A stretch of 32,752 nt of DNA from positions 1 to 32,752 of the forward strand of contig JAEWMT010000027.1 in assembly GCA_023393095.1 (NCBI GenBank). Reading direction: 5' to 3'. The notes below the pieces were generated by a model. It saw only the letters and a list, made by a program, of their open reading frames with translations, did not search any database and had not been told where the DNA came from. The translations under genes and the position numbers were made by a program. How positions within the stretch are numbered: the first letter of the stretch is position 1; every line of letters begins with the position of its first letter. The DNA comes from Bacillota bacterium (GTDB lineage: Bacteria > Bacillota > Clostridia > Lachnospirales > Lachnospiraceae). Below are positions 1 through 8,474 of this stretch, in pieces.

Positions 1-197
1 GTTAATATCTCCAGCTTTCAATTAGTATATAGTAGGTTAAATTATAGACTGTTTTTTAGTGATCTTGTATAACCGAAGATACAATGATTTCATTATATTT
101 TGTATCAAGTGTACAATTACATAGAGCAAAATACCGTCCTGATCCGATACATTGTCGGAGCATAGCCGTATTACCAAACCTTCTGCTTCTTCCGTAC

Positions 198-2441
198 TTA
201 TTTAACTCTGAAATCACAGAAGTTTTCGGAGAGAATTTCTCCTTCCAACGAGGTAACACGCATCGTTACTTTAAAATTGTGTCCCGCATACTCATCCTTA
301 AGCGGTAAAACAATATGATCGGGAACCTCACAGGAGTCAGGAAGAAGGTCAAGTACAAATTTATGAGAAGCAACTACAGTATCCGTATCTAGATCCACAA
401 CCTTCCAGAATATCTTAGTTCTCTCGACCTTATCATAATGGTCATTATTTACCCATACCTTTGCGGTAAAGGTTTTGCCCGCATCAAATACCTTTTCTCT
501 TCCGAGACGGTACGGATGCATGGAAGGCTCTATACTGATTAGTACCGGGGTATATACCATCTGCATATAATCATAAACCTTATATGGACGGCGGTAATAA
601 TCCAGAAGACCGGATCCAATCATCGCGCAGGCATCGCTCCAATAGTAGAGATACATTGTCGCAACCGGATAATATTTATGCTGACGAAGGAATTCGATTT
701 GCTCCTTCACGGCGATTGCTTCATAATCCTGAGTATTTTGAATGAACTCCTCCAGCGAATTGCCCATTTCAATTTTGGCAAATTTAAAGGTGTTGGAATA
801 AAATAGTCCGTAATATTCCCAGGTATCCCAATGAGGAGGCCACAGCTTATCTTCCGGAATAAAGGTTTTTAAAGTTTCAAGGCAAGGTATTGATTGATTG
901 CCGAACTCAACAATATGCGGCGGTATTATCTTATCATTTACATCCACATCACCGTCATTACAGCATCCAAGCATAATATTCATAACACCTTCACGATAAT
1001 CTCCAAGGTGAACCCATCGTACAGGATCTACTGTTTTCAAGGTTTCTTTCAGTACCTGGCATAAACGGAAATAATTATTGGGCTTATCCGGCAGCATATA
1101 TATTTCCGGTTCCTTATATACCGACCACATTCCCATACAGGCATGATTGGTGAGCATCATTCCCATATCACGAATCATATCCGATGCTCTTGATATCAGG
1201 TCATCATCGTCACTGACACAATAATGCAGAGGGAATACCTGCCACATTAGAAGTCCTAACTCATCACACAGTGTGTACACTCCGTCTTTCTCCACATGGC
1301 TGCCAATACGGATGGAATTGATATTCATCTTAATCATTTTCTCAAAATCCTGCTGCCACATCTGAGGATTTGCTTCACTCATCCATAAGCTTGAAATATA
1401 CCTCATTCCGCGAAGGAAAATCCGTTTTCCGTTAAGGTATAGTTTCCCATACTTTTCATCGTAGTAAATATCCTTGATACCAAATCTCATCGTCACGGAA
1501 TCATCCAGATAATCAAGCTTCAGGGAATACAGATGTGGATACCCATGATCCCAGGTCCACCATAATTTTGCATCCTGAACTGTAATAACGAACTTAACCG
1601 TAGTGCGTCCCGGTGCCAATACAATCTTACGGCTTCTTGTATGCAGCTCATCACTTTCAAAATTTGCAGCTGTAATTATGGCATCCAGATTACCGCTAAC
1701 TGGTTTTTTCGTCGTATTGTTCAGTGTAATATCAAGACTAACCATTGCAGAACCATCCGGTTTATCCTGCTGGTCTCCGAGCCAATCCTTTTTCAAAACC
1801 GTTTTGGTTGAGATTTTGCAGTATTCAACAAATATCTCAGGACGAACTACCAGTTCAACCACATCCCATATTCCGGCTGAATTACCGTCCTGTCGAAATG
1901 AGGTTTCTGATCCCGGGCGATGCATGGCATCTATCATATGTCCTTTGATCTGAGTAATTGCTTTCGCCTGATGCCTTTGATAGGGCTCCGATAATGGAGT
2001 ATCCTTATCAAGTCCGCAATTAATGTATTCGGTTGTGTCTCTGGGCGCACTGTCTTTTACAACCAGCACATTCCTTTCACCCGCTTTAAGATAATCGGTT
2101 ACATCAAATTCAAACGGATTAAAAATACCTTCATGATTTCCAAGATAGATGTCATTCAACCATACATCCGCAATATAATCGACTGCACCGAATCTTAAGT
2201 AAACTCTTTCCTTCTCCTTGGTCTTTTCAGGAACAAATTCCTTACGAAACCATACTGTTCCAAAATAGTCTCCTATTTCTGTAAGATACCAATTATTCGG
2301 TACTTGTATCTCTTTCCAATCGGATACTTTGGCATCTTTTTGATAATAGTCCTCCAGTTTACCGTTATCCGCTGTATCAATTTTATATTTCCAGGTACCG
2401 GATAAATCAAATTTCTGTCGGCCTTCATGTAACATTATCAT
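198..2441 (-). CDS. Glycoside hydrolase family 2 protein (first of a tandem pair)
   Basis: This is a 747-residue exo-glycosidase-type protein with no signal peptide, so probably cytoplasmic. The N-terminal jelly-roll sugar-binding region (about residues 1-200, with FRQDGNSAGIW) is followed by an Ig-like region and a TIM barrel from about residue 330 (LRGMRYISSLWMSEAN). In GH2 enzymes the acid/base Glu follows an Asn. Here the motif reads WSVYKEPE, so Glu444 is present but the preceding residue is Lys443. The likely nucleophile is Glu512 in IVEFG, followed by a beta-mannosidase-like segment (FIPEDKLWP). The start has AGGGG about 9 nt upstream. The gene lies 32 nt downstream of a close paralogue and is probably cotranscribed with it. 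The family call is firm. The substrate (mannoside, uronide or other) cannot be read from sequence. Confidence 0.9.
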   Translation of the reverse strand: MIMLHEGRQKFDLSGTWKYKIDTADNGKLEDYYQKDAKVSDWKEIQVPNNWYLTEIGDYFGTVWFRKEFVPEKTKEKERVYLRFGAVDYIADVWLNDIYLGNHEGIFNPFEFDVTDYLKAGERNVLVVKDSAPRDTTEYINCGLDKDTPLSEPYQRHQAKAITQIKGHMIDAMHRPGSETSFRQDGNSAGIWDVVELVVRPEIFVEYCKISTKTVLKKDWLGDQQDKPDGSAMVSLDITLNNTTKKPVSGNLDAIITAANFESDELHTRSRKIVLAPGRTTVKFVITVQDAKLWWTWDHGYPHLYSLKLDYLDDSVTMRFGIKDIYYDEKYGKLYLNGKRIFLRGMRYISSLWMSEANPQMWQQDFEKMIKMNINSIRIGSHVEKDGVYTLCDELGLLMWQVFPLHYCVSDDDDLISRASDMIRDMGMMLTNHACMGMWSVYKEPEIYMLPDKPNNYFRLCQVLKETLKTVDPVRWVHLGDYREGVMNIMLGCCNDGDVDVNDKIIPPHIVEFGNQSIPCLETLKTFIPEDKLWPPHWDTWEYYGLFYSNTFKFAKIEMGNSLEEFIQNTQDYEAIAVKEQIEFLRQHKYYPVATMYLYYWSDACAMIGSGLLDYYRRPYKVYDYMQMVYTPVLISIEPSMHPYRLGREKVFDAGKTFTAKVWVNNDHYDKVERTKIFWKVVDLDTDTVVASHKFVLDLLPDSCEVPDHIVLPLKDEYAGHNFKVTMRVTSLEGEILSENFCDFRVK

Positions 2442-2473
2442 AAGTCATTCCCCTTTTTAGATATTTTGTCAGA

Positions 2474-4714
2474 TTAATTACAGGCTTTAAATCGCATCGT
2501 ATTTGTAGAAAGCACTTGATTATTATGATTTTTTACAGTCATCTCAACGATATATTCACCAATATAGTCTTCCGGGATAATAAAGCTTATCTTATCCAAT
2601 ACTTCTGCGGAATCCGGAGCCAGCGTAGTAACAAAAGAATTATCTACAAGGATTTCATCACTATTTATTCTTCTTATTTTCCATTGAATCTGAGCATCCT
2701 TTATTTCATGGAAATGATCATTATTCACCCATATCTTTCCTTCAAATACCTGGGTTCTGTCATATTTCTTTTCCCGTCCTATGACATATGGATCCTTGTT
2801 CCATTCAAGACTGATCAACACCTGTGTATATACGCCCTTCATGGATTCATAAACTTCATAAGGCTCTCTGTAGTAATCAAGCAATCCGGATCCCATAACA
2901 GGGCAGGCGTCGCTCCAATAATATAAGAACATAGATGCTACCGGCTTATACTTCCTTTGCCTCAAGACCTCAATCTGTTCCTTTACCACTAGTGCTTCAT
3001 AAGCCTGGGTATTATGAATAAACTCTTCCAGCGAGTTTCCCATTTCCACCCTAGCCCGCTTGAACTGATTTCTGTAGAATAGACCCCAGTATTCCCAGGT
3101 ATCCCAATCCGGGGGCCAAAGCTTGTCTTCCGGAATAAATTTCTTTAAACTTTTAAGAGAGGGAACCGAATCCGCTCCAAATTCAACAATATTTGGCATG
3201 ATCTCAGTCTTAAGAATATCCATATCGCCATCCTGACAGGAACCAATCATGATATTCTGCACGCCTTCTCGATAGTCACCTTTATGAATCCAGCGAATAG
3301 GATCCACCATTCCCAGGGTTTCCTTTAGAATTTCGCATAGTCTGAAATATACATTCGGTTTATCCTGTAAGCCGTATATTTCGGGTTCCTTGTATACGGA
3401 CCACATACCCATGCAGGCATGGTTCGTCAGCATAAGCCCCATGTTATACATCATATCCGAGGCTCTGTCAATTACATCGTCTCCATCATCAATCACATAA
3501 TGAAGCGGAAATACCTGCCACATCAGAAGTCCCAGCTCATCGCACAGCTTATAAACTCCGTCTCTTTCCACATGACTTCCGATACGAATTGCATTGATAT
3601 CCATATCCAGCATTTTTTTGAAATCTTTTTCCCACATCTCTTCGTTTGCTTCACTCATCCACAGACTTGAAATGTATCTCATGCCTCGCAGGAAAATCTG
3701 TTTTCCATTTAAATACCATTGTCCTTTTTCATCCGTATGAATGTCTTTCACACCGAAATTCAGCTTTGCTTCATCATTTTCCAAAGTTACCTTTGCCGTA
3801 TACATATTTGGCTTACCGTGATCCCAGGTCCACCACAACTGAACATCTGGTATTGTAATCACTATTTTGAATACATTATCTCCCGGTTGTACTACAACTT
3901 CACGGGAAATGGAATGGATAGCCGAATCATCAAAATTATAGGCAGTAATATCCAGCATGAGCTTTGTTTTAACTGCATACTCCCTGCTGCTGTTTACATA
4001 AACATCAAAAGCTGCCAAACCTGTACCATCAGGCTTGTCCTGTTTATCTCCAAGCCAATCCTTCTTAATCCCAATCTGAGTATAGCTCTTGATATAATCT
4101 ATATACACATCTGGCTTTGCTACCAGCTTGACATCTCCCCAAATTCCTCCAGAGTTACCGTCCTGTCGAAAGGATGTCATCGCTCCGGGTCTGTGCATAG
4201 CCTCAATCATATGCCCCTTGATCTGGGTGATTCCTTTTGACTGGTGATACTTGTACGGAGTTGAAAGCGGTGTAGCCTCTTCATCTGCAAGTATATACTC
4301 GGTCGTATCCTTGGGAGCACTGTCTCTGACAACCAGGACATTCTCTTCATTATATTTTATGTAATCCGTTACTTCAAAATCAAAGGGGTCAAACATCCCT
4401 TCATGAAATCCCAAATACCTTCCGTTCACCCAAACTTCCGATATATAATCAATGCCTTCGAAATGCAGGAACAGTCTCTGTCCCTTATATTCGGAAGGAA
4501 CACTGAACTTTCTTTCATACCAGATTGTTCCGAAATAATCTCCGATTTCATCTACCAAATACCAATTATGAGGGACTTTAATATCCTTCCACGAATCGTA
4601 ATTATTTGTTGTAAGGTAATAACTTTGTCTTACCCCGATATCATTTTGATCAATTTTATATTTCCATGTTCCATTAAGATCTATACAGGATCTTTCATAG
4701 ATTTCATGTATCAT
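2474..4714 (-). CDS. Glycoside hydrolase family 2 protein (second of a tandem pair)
   Basis: This 746-residue paralogue of the downstream GH2 is clearly related over its whole length, which indicates tandem duplication followed by divergence. It has the same order of sugar-binding jelly roll (FRQDGNSGGIW), Ig-like domain and TIM barrel. The putative acid/base is Glu443 in WSVYKEPE, again with Lys442 where most GH2 enzymes have Asn. The putative nucleophile is Glu511 in IVEFGADSVPS. There is no signal peptide. GGAGGT lies about 10 nt before the ATG. It sits between the PPC/DUF296 gene (33 nt upstream) and the first GH2, in an apparent three-gene operon facing a divergent GntR regulator. The sugar released is unknown. 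The two copies may act on related linkages of one glycan. Confidence 0.9.
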   Translation of the reverse strand: MIHEIYERSCIDLNGTWKYKIDQNDIGVRQSYYLTTNNYDSWKDIKVPHNWYLVDEIGDYFGTIWYERKFSVPSEYKGQRLFLHFEGIDYISEVWVNGRYLGFHEGMFDPFDFEVTDYIKYNEENVLVVRDSAPKDTTEYILADEEATPLSTPYKYHQSKGITQIKGHMIEAMHRPGAMTSFRQDGNSGGIWGDVKLVAKPDVYIDYIKSYTQIGIKKDWLGDKQDKPDGTGLAAFDVYVNSSREYAVKTKLMLDITAYNFDDSAIHSISREVVVQPGDNVFKIVITIPDVQLWWTWDHGKPNMYTAKVTLENDEAKLNFGVKDIHTDEKGQWYLNGKQIFLRGMRYISSLWMSEANEEMWEKDFKKMLDMDINAIRIGSHVERDGVYKLCDELGLLMWQVFPLHYVIDDGDDVIDRASDMMYNMGLMLTNHACMGMWSVYKEPEIYGLQDKPNVYFRLCEILKETLGMVDPIRWIHKGDYREGVQNIMIGSCQDGDMDILKTEIMPNIVEFGADSVPSLKSLKKFIPEDKLWPPDWDTWEYWGLFYRNQFKRARVEMGNSLEEFIHNTQAYEALVVKEQIEVLRQRKYKPVASMFLYYWSDACPVMGSGLLDYYREPYEVYESMKGVYTQVLISLEWNKDPYVIGREKKYDRTQVFEGKIWVNNDHFHEIKDAQIQWKIRRINSDEILVDNSFVTTLAPDSAEVLDKISFIIPEDYIGEYIVEMTVKNHNNQVLSTNTMRFKACN

Positions 4715-4747
4715 TAAATTAGCACCTCCAGCAATTCATTATGTATC

Positions 4748-5179
4748 TTATTCTATAGGAAATAACTTCTTCACTTTTTCCGGTGTCAGCATACGCTTTA
4801 ATTGAATTCCTTCGATTTCAATGATTGTTAATTCTACAAGATATAAGACCTCTGTACCCTTTTCAAGATGCCCTACCTGTATGCTATCCTTACTGCCCAT
4901 TGAAAAATGTAAATGAGCAACTCCATCGATCACAGTACCGGAAATACATCCAAGTTCAAACGGTTGATCATAACTTACATACTCATCGACCGTTGCCTCA
5001 TCCATGGTTAAAGGTCTATGAAATTCAACGTGTTTTACAGATCCGACCGCACTGGCAATATAAGCGTTTTTAATACCTTCTTCATTTAAAACACTTTCTA
5101 CCGATTCTACTATCTTCTCTCCTCTGTCAAGCTCAAGAATAATGACCCTTCTTAAGCCGCTCGCACAAAAATGTTTCAT
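4748..5179 (-). CDS. PPC (DUF296) domain protein
   Basis: This 143-residue protein is one PPC/DUF296 domain. The signature stretch around residues 85-115 reads AHLHFSMGSKDSIQVGHLEK, followed by GTEVLYLVELTI. Bacterial members are small trimeric proteins often annotated as DNA-binding by analogy with plant AT-hook proteins, but their function is mostly unproven. It has no AT-hook of its own. The start has AAGGG about 9 nt upstream. It is the first gene of the GH2 operon and sits behind a well-formed promoter. It could be a regulatory or small-molecule-binding accessory to glycan use, which is inference from position only. Confidence 0.8.
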   Translation of the reverse strand: MKHFCASGLRRVIILELDRGEKIVESVESVLNEEGIKNAYIASAVGSVKHVEFHRPLTMDEATVDEYVSYDQPFELGCISGTVIDGVAHLHFSMGSKDSIQVGHLEKGTEVLYLVELTIIEIEGIQLKRMLTPEKVKKLFPIE

Positions 5180-5199
5180 TCATCAACATCCCTTCTTTT

Positions 5200-5221
5200 T
5201 ATAATTTATAAATTATAATTT
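5200..5221. promoter_or_regulatory. AT-only palindromes, candidate GntR operator
   Basis: Two overlapping perfect palindromes, ATAATTTATAAATTAT (5201-5216) and AAATTATAATTT (5210-5221), lie at the predicted start of the minus-strand GH2 transcript. The 12-mer TATAATTTATAA at 5200-5211 recurs at 5411-5422 over the -10 of the divergent gntR promoter. GntR regulators usually bind short dyads and often control their own divergent promoter. The assignment is inferred, and AT-richness raises the chance of a random match. Confidence 0.4.
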
Positions 5222-5250
5222 ATATTAGCATATATAGATGCAATTGTAAA
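5222..5250 (-). promoter_or_regulatory. Promoter of the PPC-GH2-GH2 operon
   Basis: On the minus strand, TTTACA (5245-5250), a 17-nt spacer and TAATAT (5222-5227) form a sigma-A type promoter about 45 nt upstream of the PPC-domain gene. The predicted start of transcription falls inside the palindromes at 5200-5221. Confidence 0.55.
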
Positions 5251-5387
5251 CAAATATTTGACTATTTTTATCTATAATTATTTAATCATTAATTAATCAT
5301 TGATCATAATTGTATAATATAGATAAAAAAGTGCCGTAATACAGGTGATATATTGATAATTTTAAATAAATTCCATTATCTTGTAAT

Positions 5388-5416
5388 TTGCCAATTGATT
5401 ATTAATATATTATAAT
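5388..5416 (+). promoter_or_regulatory. Promoter of the gntR gene
   Basis: TTGCCA (5388-5393), a 17-nt spacer and TATAAT (5411-5416) lie about 110 nt before the regulator's ATG. The -10 is embedded in TATAATTTATAA, the repeat shared with the divergent promoter. The 347-nt gap from 5180 to 5526 otherwise holds only AT-rich sequence and the 13-nt guide-like match at 5436-5448. Confidence 0.55.
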
Positions 5417-5526
5417 TTATAATAATATTAAAAGAAGCTATCTTATAATTTAATTAATTATGAAGAGAAGTCTAAATGAAAGGTGATGTATAAAGAATTA
5501 CGAAACACTTTATACAAGGTGAAATA

Positions 5527-6171
5527 ATGGATAATTCTGTATTAACCGAAAATGCATATAATTTTATACTAAATCAAATTCTTAGCGGGGAAATCAAACC
5601 CGGAGAACGCATCAGAGAAGATATTATCGCGGAACAAATGGGAACCAGTCGGACTCCGGTGCGTGAAGCTGTAAATCAGCTGTCTCAAAATGGGTTTATC
5701 ACGTACTTGAAACGCAAAGGGTTATATTGCGTTGAACTTACAAAACAAGATCTTTTAAATCTCCTGGATCTTAGAATGGTACTCGAAGATTTCAGTTATC
5801 GTCGCTGTGTTGATACCGCCACCGAAGAGGACATCAAAAAATTGTACAACTATATTGATACTTTCCAATCCTATGATAAAGAAAAACGTATTCGGTTACA
5901 TAATCAATCTGATATAAAATTTCATGTTATGACTGCAGAAATAACACAATCACCCAGGTTAGTAAAATATATCAATGAAGTTGAAACCATTCTGCTCATT
6001 GCAAGATCAAACTTAAAAAATTCTGCTGTCATAAATGAGGTTATTGATTTATCCTGGTTCTTACATCGAGATATCGTAAAGGGTATTGAAACAAAGAATT
6101 TTGACTTAATCAGACAAACAAACGAAAGACACATGCAATTAATGAAAGAGACGCAGATCTTAAAGGATTAG
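5527..6171 (+). CDS. GntR family transcriptional regulator (FCD subfamily)
   Basis: This is a 214-residue DNA-binding regulator. The winged helix-turn-helix occupies about residues 5-70 (ILSGEIKPGERIREDIIAEQ, then TSRTPVREAVNQL, the classic GntR recognition-helix signature). The all-helical FCD effector domain covers about residues 75-205. FCD-type regulators commonly respond to sugar acids or other carboxylates. The start is supported by AAGGTGA about 6 nt upstream. It diverges from the PPC-GH2-GH2 operon and precedes an MFS transporter. It probably represses both itself and the GH2 operon through the shared TATAATTTATAA repeats and is relieved by a glycan-derived acid. The ligand is not identifiable. 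Confidence 0.92.
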   Translation: MDNSVLTENAYNFILNQILSGEIKPGERIREDIIAEQMGTSRTPVREAVNQLSQNGFITYLKRKGLYCVELTKQDLLNLLDLRMVLEDFSYRRCVDTATEEDIKKLYNYIDTFQSYDKEKRIRLHNQSDIKFHVMTAEITQSPRLVKYINEVETILLIARSNLKNSAVINEVIDLSWFLHRDIVKGIETKNFDLIRQTNERHMQLMKETQILKD

Positions 6172-6241
6172 AACATATTCCGACGGTATATAATCATGTC
6201 TTATATTTTAATTTCCCATGATTTGGCTAGATAAAAAATCA

Positions 6242-6270
6242 TTGAATGAGATGGTTTCTTATGTTATAAT
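6242..6270 (+). promoter_or_regulatory. Promoter of the MFS transporter gene
   Basis: TTGAAT (6242-6247), a 17-nt spacer and TATAAT (6265-6270) lie 35 nt before the transporter ATG, giving a short leader. The gene may therefore be transcribed separately from gntR. Confidence 0.5.
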
Positions 6271-6305
6271 TGCTGGCAATTATTATTATGAAAGCTGGTA
6301 AATGA

Positions 6306-7568
6306 ATGAAATCATATAGGAAAACACCACAACAATTTAATTTAATGGAAGAAATGCAAGTTGATGTCTCACCGAAGCGCTACAAAAAGGCGCGATTTGA
6401 ATTTTATAGATATTTCCAGTCCGATCGGAACTTTAAGCTTTTTTTGCTTGCAGGGTTGTTCGCCGGGATCGGCGCAGGCATTAATACATCGATATTCAAT
6501 AATTACTTAAACGATATATTTAAACTAGCCGAGAATACCAGAGGTTTTCTTGAGGTGCCTAGAGAAGCACCAGGCTTATTTATTATGGTAATTCTGGCAG
6601 CATTAAGTTTCTTAGGTGATATACGAATTGCGATGCTCGGTATGGCTGCAGCAGGCCTGGGGATGCTTGGTCTTGGATTACTTTCACCTACCTTTGCTAT
6701 TATGATCATTTGGATGATGATGTTCAGCTTCGGCACACACATGGTTATGCCCGTCACGCCCTCCATCGGTATGTCCCTGTCTAATCAAGAATCTTTTGGA
6801 GCTAGGCTTGGAACGATAAGCGCCTTTGGCCTAACTGGAAGTATCATTGCCTACATTTTTATCTTTGTAAGTTTTAATTTTATACATATAACTTATCAGA
6901 TCGCGTTTATTACAGGTGCCGTATTCTACGTGTTCGCTGCTTTTGCAATAGGTATGATGAAAAGGAATGGATCAGAGGTTCGTAAAGTTAAATTTGTTTT
7001 TAGAAAACGCTATACACTCTTTTATGTGCTAGCCGTCATCAGTGGAGCGAGGAATCAGATTTTTCTGACATTTGCACCGTGGGTGCTGATCAAAGTATTT
7101 TGCTTAAAGCCTCAGTTATTTGCTATCTTGGGTATGGTGATTGCCCTAGTCAGTATAGGAACGCGCAAACTAATCGGTAAATTGATTGACACCCGGGGTG
7201 AACGTTTCGTCCTAACTATGGAAGCTGTTCTATTGTTTGCTATCTGTCTCGGATACGCTTATTCTGCCAGATTTTTCAATGCCAGTGTTGCCGTTGTGAT
7301 CATTGCCGGATGTTATATCATTGATAACTCCATGTCTGCAGTCGAAATGGCACGGTCAACCTATGTACGGAAAATTGCCGTCGATCTTGCTGATGTAACT
7401 CCAACGCTATCGACGGGCGTTAGTCTACAGCACATTGCCTCTATGGTAATTCCAGTTTTCGGAGGTCTTTTATGGTCGGCTGTCGGATATCAGGCCGTAT
7501 TTAAAGCAGCAGCTGTTATCGCGTTCCTCAACTTGGTACTTTCGCGAAGAATTAAGATTAGGTCATAG
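6306..7568 (+). CDS. Major facilitator superfamily transporter
   Basis: This 420-residue polytopic membrane protein has an N-terminal cytoplasmic stretch of about 45 residues and then roughly 11-12 hydrophobic segments (for example residues 44-62, 90-108, 112-140, 175-195, 200-215). The mid-protein basic loop (KRNGSEVRKVKFVFRKR) separates the two six-helix halves as in MFS carriers. The ribosome site is weak. The overlapping ATG four bases upstream runs into a stop, so 6306 is preferred. The start could also lie at the internal Met in LMEEMQVD. It follows gntR and may import or export the sugar handled by the GH2 enzymes. The substrate is unknown. Confidence 0.8.
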   Translation: MKSYRKTPQQFNLMEEMQVDVSPKRYKKARFEFYRYFQSDRNFKLFLLAGLFAGIGAGINTSIFNNYLNDIFKLAENTRGFLEVPREAPGLFIMVILAALSFLGDIRIAMLGMAAAGLGMLGLGLLSPTFAIMIIWMMMFSFGTHMVMPVTPSIGMSLSNQESFGARLGTISAFGLTGSIIAYIFIFVSFNFIHITYQIAFITGAVFYVFAAFAIGMMKRNGSEVRKVKFVFRKRYTLFYVLAVISGARNQIFLTFAPWVLIKVFCLKPQLFAILGMVIALVSIGTRKLIGKLIDTRGERFVLTMEAVLLFAICLGYAYSARFFNASVAVVIIAGCYIIDNSMSAVEMARSTYVRKIAVDLADVTPTLSTGVSLQHIASMVIPVFGGLLWSAVGYQAVFKAAAVIAFLNLVLSRRIKIRS

Positions 7569-7601
7569 ACGAATTATATTTGTAATATTATACAAAACTA
7601 C

Positions 7602-7681
7602 ATTGCTCCCAAGCTTCTTGGCGGCAACGTAAAAGACTCTGGTGGCAAGCACTGGTGTGATTCACCATGATGAAGCTTTAT
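7602..7681 (+). pseudogene. Remnant of a ribD-like gene 3' region
   Basis: Translating from 7602 gives IAPKLLGGNVKDSGGKHWCD followed within two codons by two stops. This matches the intact RibD encoded at 11670-12779 (IAPKLFGGNGK...), and the nucleotide match continues past small indels over about 75 nt. No other part of ribD is recognisable nearby. It is a decayed fragment of a second ribD copy or a displaced duplicate, lying directly after the MFS gene. Confidence 0.65.
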
Positions 7682-7701
7682 ATTAATTTTAACTTGGAAG
7701 T

Positions 7702-8424
7702 CTACTTTATCAGTTCCTTTACATACACACTTAGTACATGACTTTCCGAATTAAACCTCAATTCGGCATTATGCTTCCACAACTCCACTAAGGGTTTAAA
7801 CGGATCTTTTAACCCACATTTGTTTTCATAAAGCGGCCACAGCACATAACGTACAATATCATAGCTACAGGCTATTTGATACAATGGCTCCTTAAAAAGC
7901 AGTGCATGGCTTTCCTCAGGTTTCAAGGAGTGGATAAAGTCACCCATTAATTCATATACACCGCAATCCAGATCAAAGTCGCTATACTCATTGGTAGTCT
8001 TTTTCAGAGCGCTCCCTTCGACTACTTCAATTCCGGGCATCACGCTTATAAAGCTGTCGAAATAGGTATCCTCCATTATTCTAGCTATCTCGGAAACTCT
8101 CGCGAGGTATTCCACTGCAATATTTCTAATAGTTTCTTTTGAGACCAGTCTTGGGGACTTTTCGATAAAATAGCAGTCACATGAATCATAATCCGTTGAA
8201 GTTGCTTCGTATATTTCAAGCAAGCGTTTTAATATCTCATTCCCTTTATTTATCTTTTCAAAAAATTTATCCAATCCATCACCATTAGGCCTAAACATTG
8301 AAAAAAAGCCTTCAGGCACTTTTCTCAAAGGATCATCGTCAACTATAATATTCTTCCAATGTTCAAGCATCTCCTCATCATCAATTAGGGACATCCAATA
8401 TAATAGAATCTCTTCCTCAGTCAT
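7702..8424 (-). CDS. Hypothetical protein, possible immunity protein
   Basis: This 240-residue acidic soluble protein has no signal peptide or membrane segment, and I do not recognise its family. It is largely helical in appearance. Noticeable stretches are EEILLYWMSLIDDEEMLEHW at the N-terminus and DIVRYVLWPLYENKCGLKDP near the C-terminus. GGAGG lies just before the ATG. It is the last gene of a minus-strand run of SUKH-type proteins, and runs like this in Firmicutes often collect immunity proteins against polymorphic toxins. A role in immunity is inferred from position only. Confidence 0.65.
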   Translation of the reverse strand: MTEEEILLYWMSLIDDEEMLEHWKNIIVDDDPLRKVPEGFFSMFRPNGDGLDKFFEKINKGNEILKRLLEIYEATSTDYDSCDCYFIEKSPRLVSKETIRNIAVEYLARVSEIARIMEDTYFDSFISVMPGIEVVEGSALKKTTNEYSDFDLDCGVYELMGDFIHSLKPEESHALLFKEPLYQIACSYDIVRYVLWPLYENKCGLKDPFKPLVELWKHNAELRFNSESHVLSVYVKELIK

Positions 8425-8474
8425 TTCATCCTCCTCATTTGAATCAAACGTGTTATAAAACTATACTCTCCATC

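Noticed and set aside
56..259. 67-codon minus-strand frame overlapping the end of the first GH2 gene
   Set aside because: It overlaps the GH2 3' end in another frame, has no ribosome site and no recognisable motif.
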